The notes beneath the pieces were generated by a model. The model saw nothing but the letters and a program-made list of their open reading frames with translations, was not told the origin of the DNA and searched no databases. A program made the translations under genes and the position numbers. Below, piece by piece: positions 1 to 7,070 of a stretch of 10,993 bases of DNA; position 1 is the stretch's first letter, and every line of letters begins with the position of its first letter. The stretch comes from Dehalococcoidia bacterium (GTDB lineage: Bacteria; Chloroflexota; Dehalococcoidia; UBA3495; JAAXIE01): contig JAAXIE010000226.1 in assembly GCA_012270525.1 (NCBI GenBank), forward strand, positions 1 to 10,993, read 5' to 3'.

Positions 1-530
1 ATGTGCATACCCGTTCCTGAATCGCCCACATTCACCCCAGAGGGTGTGGGCGGGCTATCGGCATACCCCGTGATGCTCATGGCTCCGCTGGTAGCTTGCG
101 CCACCGGCTCGAAGCACTTGTAGTCGGCGTAGGGCCCATACGAGCCGAACCCCTTCACCGAGGCATATATCAGGCCTGGATTGATCGCGCTGAGATCGTC
201 GTAACTCAGCCCCAGCCTGTCCATGGCACCAGGGCCTCGGTTCTCCACCATGATGTCTGCCTGCTTCACCAGGGTCTTGAACAGCTCTTTGCCCTTGGGA
301 TTGCGCAGGTCCAGGGTGGTGCTCTTCTTGTTGTTGTTCAGCAGTAGGAAGAAAAAGCTGTCCTTGTCCGGGTGGTCGCGACGCAGCCATCGCGCCCGGT
401 CGCCGCGACCATCGGGTATCTCGATCTTGATGACCTCGGCCCCCAGCCACGCTAGCATCTGCGTGCAGGAAGGCCCAGCTTGATCATGGGTCATGTCGAT
501 CACCCGGATGCCGTCCAACGCCTTGCTCAC
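1..530 (-). CDS. CaiB/BaiF family III CoA-transferase, formyl-CoA transferase-like (3' end beyond window)
   Basis: This is the N-terminal 176 residues of a family III CoA-transferase; the rest lies beyond the left edge. The family moves CoA between carboxylic acids through an aspartyl-CoA anhydride. The opening reads SKALDGIRVIDMTHDQAGPS followed by CTQMLAWLGAEVIKIE, very close to E. coli Frc as I remember it. N-terminal to the edge, VNVGDSGTGMH carries the Asp that corresponds to the catalytic Asp169 of Frc. The LLLNNNKKSTTLDLRNPKGKE and VENRGPGAMDRLGLSYDDL stretches are also typical. I chose the GTG at 530-528 because AGGAGGG (544-538) sits about 7 nt upstream; an in-frame GTG at 536 is too close to that site. 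It is divergent from the amidase pair and has its own promoter. The family covers many acids (oxalate, carnitine, succinate, aryl acids), so the substrate cannot be named from this fragment. Confidence 0.93.
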   Translation of the reverse strand, partial: MSKALDGIRVIDMTHDQAGPSCTQMLAWLGAEVIKIEIPDGRGDRARWLRRDHPDKDSFFFLLLNNNKKSTTLDLRNPKGKELFKTLVKQADIMVENRGPGAMDRLGLSYDDLSAINPGLIYASVKGFGSYGPYADYKCFEPVAQATSGAMSITGYADSPPTPSGVNVGDSGTGMH

Positions 531-561
531 TGCCACTCCCTCCTGCTCGCCATTCCGACTG

Positions 562-590
562 ATTCTAGGTTGGGCGTAGGGGATGGTCAA
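562..590 (-). promoter_or_regulatory. Sigma70-type promoter of the CoA-transferase gene
   Basis: On the minus strand, TTGACC (590-585) and TAGAAT (567-562) are separated by exactly 17 nt. Each hexamer matches the consensus at 5 of 6 positions. Transcription would begin near 555, giving a leader of about 25 nt that ends in the AGGAGGG ribosome binding site at 544-538. Confidence 0.7.
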
Positions 591-844
591 GGCGGCCCTC
601 GGCTCGCACACTCTTGCTCATCGCTCCTGCATCGACCGCACCCTTCCCCAGGACAGACCGTCCCGCAAGCAGTCCCTGTGACATTCCGGCCTTGCTCCCC
701 TGCCCAGCCCCTGCTACGCTCGTACCAGCCATCCTTTACCTTTGGAAAACCCATGACCATCCTCAACAGGAACGCCCCCACAACATGCGGCAGTACCAGC
801 GCGCCCTCCTCGCGCGCCCTCCCCCTTCATTGTCGCCACCAGAC

Positions 845-1250
845 TGTTCCGCGACTCGGCTCCGGAACATTCCTTCAGCTAGCACACAGCTACGCCAATC
901 GGAACAATCGGAACAGAATCAGCTACGAAAATTCGTTTTTTAGCTACGACCATGTTCCGATGCCCAGATACGATTCCACCCGCCACGACCCTGCATCGCC
1001 CGCATCTCTCGGCCCAAATCGCTCCCATCCAGCTACAAATCGCCTCTGGAACTCGCTCCCTCTTCTCCCTCGATCGGAACAAAGTCCCAAGCTGTCCCAA
1101 AGCTGCAACCGGAACAAATCGGTCTCCCCTCCGCCCTCACGCTCCCTAGACCCGTCCTTGCCAGATACAAATCCGCTGATATCGTCAGCCCATCCTCCGC
1201 GCAAATCGGAACACGGTACCAAAGCTATTTTCAAAGCTGCCATCGGAACA
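845..1250. repeat. Cluster of interspersed short words TCGGAACA / AGCTAC / AAATCG
   Basis: TCGGAACA occurs perfectly at 899-906, 908-915, 1074-1081, 1206-1213 and 1243-1250, and inverted (TGTTCCGA) at 953-960. Near copies with GGAAC lie at 864-869, 1048-1052 and 1111-1116, and an inverted TGTTCC at 845-850. AGCTAC occurs at 888, 921, 942 and 1031, with related AAGCTG/AAGCTA words at 1089, 1100, 1222 and 1234. AAATCG recurs near 1016, 1037, 1116 and 1203. Spacing is irregular, so this is neither a tandem array nor a CRISPR. It could be a cluster of protein-binding sites or the eroded remains of an older repeat. Confidence 0.6.
921..945. repeat. Imperfect inverted repeat with T-run
   Basis: AGCTACGAAA (921-930) pairs with TTTTTTAGCT (936-945) around a 5-nt loop, with one C/T mismatch and one G-T pair. 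It is the most AT-rich spot of the intergenic block and lies among the repeat words. A stem with so few GC pairs is a poor terminator; a protein-binding dyad is equally possible. Confidence 0.35.
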
Positions 1251-1578
1251 TCCCACGCCTCGATGGAGCCGCCCATCATCCTGGGGCAACTCCGAACAAC
1301 TCCCGTAATTCCTGCTCAGGTGGCCCCCACGGTCCCCGACCGGATGGCAGCAGTCCAGTCTCACAGTTCCCGGAGACTCGTCATTCGTATGCGTGCCCTG
1401 GTTCGGAGATCGCCCGGAGTCCAGATATCTACCGGAAACCCGCAGCCCGATGCATAATCTCCGTGCACTCGACCTCGGGACGGTTTCCAGACCTCCCCGG
1501 CATCGTAGCAATTGCAGACAACTGCACGCCTGCCTTCATTCCACTGATGCGCGCCGCGCCGGACAGGAAGGGACTGCC

Positions 1579-1797
1579 ATGACAACAATCACCGACGACG
1601 AGTTTCGCTTCCTGGTGCGCCGCGCCGGGTTGTCGATGTCCGATGACGAACTGCAGGAGGTCAAGCACCTCTACGAAGCCTTGCAGGAACGGATGAAGCC
1701 CTTGCATGACGCCGACCTCTCCGAGGAGGAGGTCTCCGGCATCTTTCTCCCCGGAGCCAGCGGCGTGCCGGGTGCGACGGGGGAGGTGGCCCCGTGA
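1579..1797 (+). CDS. Small GatC/AtzG-like partner of the amidase (72 aa)
   Basis: This is a 72-residue acidic, probably helical protein encoded immediately before the amidase; its TGA stop (1795-1797) overlaps the amidase GTG start (1794) in GTGA. The start is ATG 1579 with AGGAAGG (1565-1571) 7 nt upstream. Residues 20-50 are predicted helix (SDDELQEVKHLYEALQERMK, then PLHDADLSEEEV), followed by a Gly/Pro-rich tail with FLPGA. Small subunits such as GatC and AtzG wrap around the amidase subunit using a helix pair and an extended tail, and are encoded next to it. The size, position, coupling and layout all fit that role. Sequence similarity to a named family is too weak to see by eye, so the function is inferred mainly from context. 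A plain hypothetical protein remains possible. Confidence 0.8.
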   Translation: MTTITDDEFRFLVRRAGLSMSDDELQEVKHLYEALQERMKPLHDADLSEEEVSGIFLPGASGVPGATGEVAP

Positions 1798-3194
1798 CCG
1801 CTTCCAGTCAACCCCTCTACCACCTGACCATCCACGAGGCGGCAGGACTAATGCAAAGCCGCCAGCTATCGCCCGTCGAACTGACCCAAGCCTTCCTCGA
1901 TCGCATCGACGCCGTCGACGACCGCCTGAAGACCTACATCACCCTGCTTCCCGGTTCGGCCATGGACGGAGCACGAGCGGCCGAGGCCGAGATCATGCGG
2001 GGCAACTATCGTGGCCCGTTGCACGGTATTCCGATAGCCCTGAAAGACCTCTACGACACTGCCGGCATCCCCACGACTGCCCAGTCCAGGGTTCTGGAGC
2101 ACCGCGTGCCCGGCAGTGATGCCACGGTGGTCACCCGCCTGCGAGCCGCGGGCACGATTTTGCTCGGCAAGCTCACCATGCACGAGTTCGCCTTGGGCTT
2201 CCCCGCCAGCCTGTACGAGTCGCCCCGCAATCCCTGGAACCTCGACCACGTCACCGGCGGTTCAAGCAGCGGGTCGGGGGCCGGTATCGCCGCTGGCACC
2301 TGCATGGGTACCCTCGGTTCCTGCACCGGAGGGTCCATCCGTGGCCCAGCTTCCTACTGTGGCATCGTGGGACTCAAGCCCACATACGGGCGCGTCAGTC
2401 GGCATGGTGTCCTCCCCCTCAGTTGGTCCCTGGACCACGTTGGGCCCATGACATGGAGCGTCGAGGATACCGCGCACATGATGCAGGCCATCGCCGGGCA
2501 CGACCCCTCCGACCCCACCAGCAGTCACGCCCCCGTCCCCGACTATGCGGCATCGCTGCGCGAGGACGTGCGCGGCCTGGTCATCGGCGTCCCCCGCCAC
2601 TATTTCTTCGATGCCAGCACCGGGGCCGATGCTGAGATACTGTTCGCCGTGGAACAAGCCTTGGCCCGCTTGGAGGAGTTGGGGGCGCATGTCGAGGAGG
2701 TGACCATCCCAAGCCTCGATTTGGCAGGGCCTGCCAACTGGCTGATCATGATGAGCGAGGCCTACGCCTACCACAAGGCCAACCTGCAATCTCAGCCGGA
2801 GAACTTCGGACCCGTGGTGCGTCACCGGTTCTACCTGGGAGGCCTCTTCGGCTCTGGCGAGTACGTTCTAGCGCAGCAGGCCCGCACCCGCATCCGCCGT
2901 GAGTTTGCAGAAGTGATGCAGAGTGTGGACCTCATCGGCTGCCCCACCATGCTGGGCCCGGCACCCCTCTTCGATACCTTCGACCCCTCTTCGGTAGTCC
3001 TGAGCCGCAGCTTCACCGCCCCTTTCAATGAGACGGGCATGCCTGCCATCTCAGTCCCGTGCGGCTTAACCGAAAGTGGACTGCCCTTGGGCCTGCAACT
3101 GGCTGGCAGACCCTTCGACGAGGAGACGGTGATCAGGGCAGCCTACTCCTACCAGCAGTCCGTCGGCTGGTACCAGCAGAGGCCAGCCATTTAG
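1794..3194 (+). CDS. Amidase-signature family hydrolase (GatA/AtzE-like)
   Basis: This 466-residue enzyme has the usual amidase-signature length. It hydrolyses a carboxamide (C-N) bond or transfers the amide ammonia. The Ser-cisSer-Lys triad is visible as K84 in GIPIALKDLYDT, S157 in TGGSSSGSGAG, and nucleophile S181 in TGGSIRGPASYCGIVGLKPT. The S157-S181 spacing of 24 matches GatA, MAE2 and FAAH. Position 177 is Cys (GSCTGGS) where the family signature has Asp/Glu (GTDTGGS). The start is GTG 1794, coupled to the upstream 72-residue gene by a 4-nt overlap. No signal peptide is seen, so it should be cytoplasmic. True GatA would be expected beside gatC and gatB; gatB is absent here, so a catabolic or biosynthetic amidase like AtzE is more likely. 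The substrate is unknown. Confidence 0.93.
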   Translation: MTASSQPLYHLTIHEAAGLMQSRQLSPVELTQAFLDRIDAVDDRLKTYITLLPGSAMDGARAAEAEIMRGNYRGPLHGIPIALKDLYDTAGIPTTAQSRVLEHRVPGSDATVVTRLRAAGTILLGKLTMHEFALGFPASLYESPRNPWNLDHVTGGSSSGSGAGIAAGTCMGTLGSCTGGSIRGPASYCGIVGLKPTYGRVSRHGVLPLSWSLDHVGPMTWSVEDTAHMMQAIAGHDPSDPTSSHAPVPDYAASLREDVRGLVIGVPRHYFFDASTGADAEILFAVEQALARLEELGAHVEEVTIPSLDLAGPANWLIMMSEAYAYHKANLQSQPENFGPVVRHRFYLGGLFGSGEYVLAQQARTRIRREFAEVMQSVDLIGCPTMLGPAPLFDTFDPSSVVLSRSFTAPFNETGMPAISVPCGLTESGLPLGLQLAGRPFDEETVIRAAYSYQQSVGWYQQRPAI

Positions 3195-3264
3195 GGAAGC
3201 CCCCCAAAAGCCCGCCCGAAGTTATCCCCAGGACGGCGCGTATGGCAAGGTCACGGGCTTGCGA

Positions 3265-4875
3265 TCAACGCAACTCCCGCCTCAGCACCTTCCCCGCTAC
3301 GCTGACCGGCAGGCTATCGCGGAACTCGATGATCCTCGGCACCTTGTAGGCTGCCAGTTGCTGGCGACAGTGCGCGGTGAGGGCTTCACGCAGGGCATCC
3401 TCCGAATCTCTGACCCCGTCCCTGAGGACTACCGTCGCCTTGACGGTTTCCCCGCGATAAGCATCCGGGGTACCCGCCACTGCCACCATGCGCACCGAGG
3501 GATGACGGTACAGCGCCTCCTCCACCTCCCGTGGCCAGACCTTGAACCCAGCTGCGTTGATCACGTCTTTGATGCGGTCGACAATGTAGAAGTAGCCTTC
3601 CTCGTCCATGCGGGCTAGGTCTCCCGTGTGGAACCAGCCATCCAGCATCACCTCGGCCGTCGCGTCGGGCCTGTTCCAGTAGCCCCGCATCACCTGGGGG
3701 CCGCGCAGGGCGAGTTCACCCGTCTCCCCCGTGGACAGCACTCTGGTACGGTTGTCCGGGTCCACCACCCGCGCATCGGTATCTGGCAGAGGCACGCCGA
3801 TGGAGCCGAGCCTCGCTCGCTGCGGCGGGTTGACGTGAGTGAGGGGCGATGTTTCGGTCAACCCGTACCCCTCGACCAGCACCTCCCGACCCACCACCTT
3901 GTCGAACGCCTCCTTCACTGCCTCCGGGAGCGGGGCCGCGCTGGTGCGGCTGGGCCCCATCGATGACAGGTCGTATCGAGGCAGGTCCGGCTGCCCCAGG
4001 AGGTTGATATACATCGTGGGGACGCCAAGGAAGCGGGTGGCCCGGTAGCGTTGGATTGCCTTCAACACCCCCTGCGGGTGAAAGCGCCGGAAGAGCACGA
4101 TGGTCCCACCAATTGCGATCGGCACGCTCATGACCCCTGCGATGCCCCCGATGTGCGACAGTGGCAGGGCTGCTATGAAGACTTCCTCGCCGGGCTGGTA
4201 ATCGAACCACCGCGAGAACTGTATCGCGTTCGCCACCATGTTGGCGTGGGTCAGCATCGCCCCCTTCGGCACCCCGGTGGTGCCCCCCGTGTACGGGAGC
4301 AGGGCCAAGTCCTCATCGGGAGTGATGTCCGGCAGGATTTCGGTGGGAGAATGCTCCGCGATGAGGTCGTCCAGCCCGCATATGCCGTTCCCCTGATCAC
4401 CGGAAGGGCCTGCCACTATCACCAGTTGCAGCCCGGTCTCCTCTTTCACCTCGTCTACCACGGGCAAGGACTGCAGGTCACAGATTACGGTCGTTGCCCC
4501 CGAATCGCTGACCTGATGGGAGAACTCGTCGGCTTGGTACATCGGGTTGCAGGGGACGGGCACCGCTCCAGCCTTGAGGATGCCGTAGAAGCTCACCACC
4601 AGCGCGGGCGAGTTCTGCAGAAAGTAGGCGACACGGTCGCCTTTGACAACCCCCAACCGGACCAAGGCCACTGCCAGTCTGGAAGACTCGTCATCCAAGG
4701 CGCGGTAGCTTTTTCCGGAGGTCTCGCGGCCGGTCTCCCCATCGAACTCGATGATGGCCGACCTCGCTGGGAAACGCTGCGCCGACGCCTGCAGCAGCCG
4801 GTAAAGGGGTACCTTGGGATAATCGAGGGAAGCACCCAAGCCGGGCGGATAGTGTTCAAGCCATGGTCGGGCCAT
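3265..4875 (-). CDS. AMP-forming acyl-CoA synthetase/ligase (ANL superfamily, FadD-like)
   Basis: This 536-residue ANL enzyme activates a carboxylic acid with ATP to acyl-AMP and then acyl-CoA. Core motifs, numbered from my start: P-loop YTGGTTGVPKG at 195-205, YGLTETSP at 337-344, TGD at 417-419 with the ATP-ribose Asp419, hinge/A8 region DRIKDVINAAGFKV at 433-446, and the A10 Lys529 in AGKVLRREL. I prefer ATG 4875 (MARPWLEHYP...), with GGAAG 8 nt upstream, over the ATG at 4902, whose GAGG directly abuts it. The gene follows the oxidoreductase beta subunit by 46 nt on the same strand, so it is probably the last gene of that operon. General resemblance is to medium/long-chain fatty acyl-CoA ligases, but an aryl, branched or dicarboxylic acid substrate cannot be excluded. 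It converges on the amidase across a 70-nt gap with no strong terminator. Confidence 0.93.
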   Translation of the reverse strand: MARPWLEHYPPGLGASLDYPKVPLYRLLQASAQRFPARSAIIEFDGETGRETSGKSYRALDDESSRLAVALVRLGVVKGDRVAYFLQNSPALVVSFYGILKAGAVPVPCNPMYQADEFSHQVSDSGATTVICDLQSLPVVDEVKEETGLQLVIVAGPSGDQGNGICGLDDLIAEHSPTEILPDITPDEDLALLPYTGGTTGVPKGAMLTHANMVANAIQFSRWFDYQPGEEVFIAALPLSHIGGIAGVMSVPIAIGGTIVLFRRFHPQGVLKAIQRYRATRFLGVPTMYINLLGQPDLPRYDLSSMGPSRTSAAPLPEAVKEAFDKVVGREVLVEGYGLTETSPLTHVNPPQRARLGSIGVPLPDTDARVVDPDNRTRVLSTGETGELALRGPQVMRGYWNRPDATAEVMLDGWFHTGDLARMDEEGYFYIVDRIKDVINAAGFKVWPREVEEALYRHPSVRMVAVAGTPDAYRGETVKATVVLRDGVRDSEDALREALTAHCRQQLAAYKVPRIIEFRDSLPVSVAGKVLRRELR

Positions 4876-4921
4876 TGATGTTACTTCCACCCCGGCCAGC
4901 ATCCTCGGGCGCGGGACGGGA

Positions 4922-5785
4922 CTAGCCGGAGAAGCCCTTCTGCAATTTGCCCAGCATCGTATCGAGGTCGCTCACATACTCTTCCATCAGTTGCAGGTCG
5001 GCCTCGTTCAAATGGGCGTACCGGCGCTGTGAAGAGGTATAGTCCCGCACCGAGGACTTGCGTGGGATATTCTGGCGGGCGAACACCCCGTCCTTCCACT
5101 CGTACAGGGGCCACATGCCCGATTCTACGGCTAGGCGGGAGACCTCGACCCCCTTGTGGTCGTCGTACCCCCAGGAAGGGTTGCAGGGCGTCAGTATCTG
5201 GATGAACGCAGGGAGGCGGTCGCAGGCGGCCTTGATCTTGCGCTCCAAGTCCTGCGGGTGGGACGTCGATGCTGTGGCCACGTACTCCGCACCGCTGTGC
5301 ATCAGCATCAACGGGAAGTGCTTGGGATGGCGCAGCTTGCCAGCTGGGCGCACGCTGGTGCGGGCAAGGGGTTGGGTGCTGCCCGTAGCATGGCTGCCAC
5401 TGGCGGCATGGGCCTGGTTATCGCACACCACGTGCAGGTACTTGTAACCCTGCTGAAATGCAGTTGCCAGGTCCTCCAGCCCTATGTCCACCTGGCCATC
5501 CCCGTCGATCACCACAATCGGCCGGTCGATATCCCGCACCTGCATGGCAGTGAGCAGCCCGACTATGCCACTGTCATGTGTCCCCAGACCGCTGCGTTGG
5601 AGGAAGTCCCGCCCGATACCACAGCCCTGACCGAACACGATGGGGTGCTGCTCGGCTAGGTGGTCGAAGACAATATGCATCACCAAGCGGGTTGCCAGGT
5701 TCTCCGGGCAGCCGGGACACTGGTTCGCAGTGACGTTCATGAAGACGCGCTTCGGTTCGGTCTCCATCACCATCTTGATGGGCAT
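4922..5785 (-). CDS. 2-oxoacid:ferredoxin oxidoreductase, beta (TPP-binding) subunit
   Basis: This is the 287-residue PorB-type subunit that binds thiamine diphosphate and the proximal [4Fe-4S] cluster. Cysteines C23 and C26 (NQCPGCPEN), C55 (GQGCGIG) and C201 (LTPCNPSW) match the four cluster ligands of PorB. The TPP/Mg motif is GDGQVDIG (95-102), reaching N123 in CDNQAH. Where pyruvate enzymes read YDNEAYMNTG, this protein has CDNQAHAASG (121-130), so the conserved Asn-Thr pair that helps hold substrate is Ala128-Ser129. The start is ATG 5785 with GAGAGGAA about 7 nt upstream. It lies 34 nt after alpha and 46 nt before the ligase. The fold and role are secure; the substrate is open because of these substitutions. 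Confidence 0.94.
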   Translation of the reverse strand: MPIKMVMETEPKRVFMNVTANQCPGCPENLATRLVMHIVFDHLAEQHPIVFGQGCGIGRDFLQRSGLGTHDSGIVGLLTAMQVRDIDRPIVVIDGDGQVDIGLEDLATAFQQGYKYLHVVCDNQAHAASGSHATGSTQPLARTSVRPAGKLRHPKHFPLMLMHSGAEYVATASTSHPQDLERKIKAACDRLPAFIQILTPCNPSWGYDDHKGVEVSRLAVESGMWPLYEWKDGVFARQNIPRKSSVRDYTSSQRRYAHLNEADLQLMEEYVSDLDTMLGKLQKGFSG

Positions 5786-5819
5786 CGTCGTGTTCCTCTC
5801 GCTTCTCAGTCACCGGGCC

Positions 5820-7070
5820 TCAGTGGCCCAGTGCTTGGGATAGCATCTCCTCGTCCTCGATTGTCTCGAAATGCCACGCCTGCTGTCGCTGCGCATAACC
5901 GCGGCGCGATGCTTCCAAGGCCTCTTCCGCCATGTACATCACGTCGTAGAAGGTCACGTCCCGCCCGCCGAGGCCCGCGATACGACCCAGAATCATGGGA
6001 GGATCAACCTGCCCGAACATGGCGCTACGCAAATCGTGGTACACGGCCGCCACCGGGTTGCGGTCCAGCACCACGACGGCCTTCACGTTCTTCAGGGCGG
6101 TTACCAACTCCTGGCCAGGGAAGGGCCGGAAGGCCCTCACCTTCACTAGGGCCACCCGCTTTCCCTGTTCCTGCATCAGCCGGGCGGCGTACCGCGAGGT
6201 GGCCGCCAATGACCCCATGGCAACCACTGCCACCTCCGCTTCCTCCACACCCTCGGCCTCGATCAGGCCACCGTAACCACGACCATTCAGTCGAAGGTAG
6301 TCGGTATGGGCCCGCCCGATGGCCTCCTTGGTCGTCACGTTCAGGGCTTCATCAAGCTGGAAACGACGCTCCATGTACTCCCGCTCCACGTCGATATAGC
6401 CATAGCCACTCATTCGGGGGCCGGAGTAGTACTGGGCGAAGTCCAGGTTCTTCACGAAATCGATGTCCGGCGGCAGTTCGAATCCCGGGAGGAAAGCGTC
6501 TATGGCTTCCTGCGAGGGCACCTCCACCGGATAGCTGTTGTGGGACACCTCCCACCCGTCGTAGGTCATGAAAGTGGGCAGCAGTACGCCTGGGTCTTCA
6601 CCAACGCGATACGCCTGAATCAGCGTATCCAGAACATCCTGCGCGTTCTCGCAGTGATAATGGATCCAGTGGATGTCACGGTACATCACCGTGTCATGGT
6701 CGTCGGTACGCACCACGGCAGGGGGTTCCAATGCCCGGTGGGCCACCACCACCACGATGGGGATACGGGCGTAGGACGCGAAAATCAGTTGCTGGGCAGC
6801 GATGAGCAAGCCCTCGGAGTTGGTGGCGAAGGCGCAACGCACTCCGCCTTGGGTCGCCGTGATCTGGGCATTCATCACCGACCGCTCGTGCTCCAGTTCG
6901 ATGAGCTTGGCATCAAGCTCCCCACGCTGGATCATGCGGGCCGTCTCTTCCCCTACCTCGTCCGAGGGACCGATGGGAAACGAGCAGAGCACCTGTATCC
7001 GGGCCAACTTCAGGGCATGGGCCGCCGCCTTGTTACCGGTCAGGGCGACGCGATGCGCTGCTTGGGTCAT
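5820..7070 (-). CDS. 2-oxoacid:ferredoxin oxidoreductase, alpha subunit
   Basis: This is the 416-residue PorA-type subunit, which supplies the pyrimidine-binding domain (residues about 8-190) and the transketolase C-terminal-like domain (about 270-390, AEVAVVAMGSLAATSRYAAR onward). LTGNKAAAHAL at 10-20 is the family start. E62 in LEHERS aligns with the Glu that activates TPP, and R112 in AHRALEPP aligns with the carboxylate-binding Arg. DDHDTVMYRD at 123-132 matches the GDHxDVMxxRD motif. The PITP motif of pyruvate enzymes, whose Thr contacts the substrate carboxylate, reads PIGP here (G34). ATG 7070 overlaps the gamma-delta stop in ATGA, so translation is coupled. With gamma-delta and beta it would form a soluble complex interconverting a 2-oxoacid plus CoA with acyl-CoA, CO2 and reduced ferredoxin. 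Confidence 0.94.
   Translation of the reverse strand: MTQAAHRVALTGNKAAAHALKLARIQVLCSFPIGPSDEVGEETARMIQRGELDAKLIELEHERSVMNAQITATQGGVRCAFATNSEGLLIAAQQLIFASYARIPIVVVVAHRALEPPAVVRTDDHDTVMYRDIHWIHYHCENAQDVLDTLIQAYRVGEDPGVLLPTFMTYDGWEVSHNSYPVEVPSQEAIDAFLPGFELPPDIDFVKNLDFAQYYSGPRMSGYGYIDVEREYMERRFQLDEALNVTTKEAIGRAHTDYLRLNGRGYGGLIEAEGVEEAEVAVVAMGSLAATSRYAARLMQEQGKRVALVKVRAFRPFPGQELVTALKNVKAVVVLDRNPVAAVYHDLRSAMFGQVDPPMILGRIAGLGGRDVTFYDVMYMAEEALEASRRGYAQRQQAWHFETIEDEEMLSQALGH

Larger units (their letters stand above)
600..1578. other. Gene-free, C-rich intergenic block
   Basis: Nearly 1 kb separates the divergent CoA-transferase and amidase units, and I find no convincing gene in it. Open frames exist on both strands, but their translations are Ser/Pro/Arg-rich, lack any family motif, and overlap each other. 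The plus strand is strongly C-biased: in 1021-1080 there are 26 C and 9 G. That bias removes stop codons and explains the long open frames. The middle holds the repeat-word cluster annotated separately. From about 1300 to 1578 I see only weak promoter-like sequence (CATAAT at 1453-1458, no matching -35) and a small TGCAG-ACAA-CTGCA dyad near 1513-1526, before the small amidase partner gene. Confidence 0.6.

Noticed and set aside
845..1250. CRISPR array or iteron array
   Set aside because: The words are 6-8 nt at irregular spacing and in both orientations; there are no constant long repeats or spacers and no cas or replication gene nearby.
944..1279. A 111-codon open frame on the minus strand opposite the repeat cluster
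   Set aside because: It simply translates the repeated words, has no recognisable domain, and no ribosome binding site that stands out.
480..1457. A 325-codon open frame on the plus strand in the intergenic block
   Set aside because: It overlaps the CoA-transferase start, has no ribosome binding site, is Ser/Pro/Arg-rich with no family motif, and is explained by C-rich sequence lacking stops.
3222..3230. TTATCCCCA as a DnaA box
   Set aside because: It is a single copy, one mismatch from consensus, with no neighbouring boxes or AT-rich region.
3208..3260. AAGCCCG (3208-3214) and CGGGCTT (3254-3260) as a terminator between the convergent amidase and ligase
   Set aside because: The 39-nt loop and the lack of a T-run on either strand make it a poor terminator.
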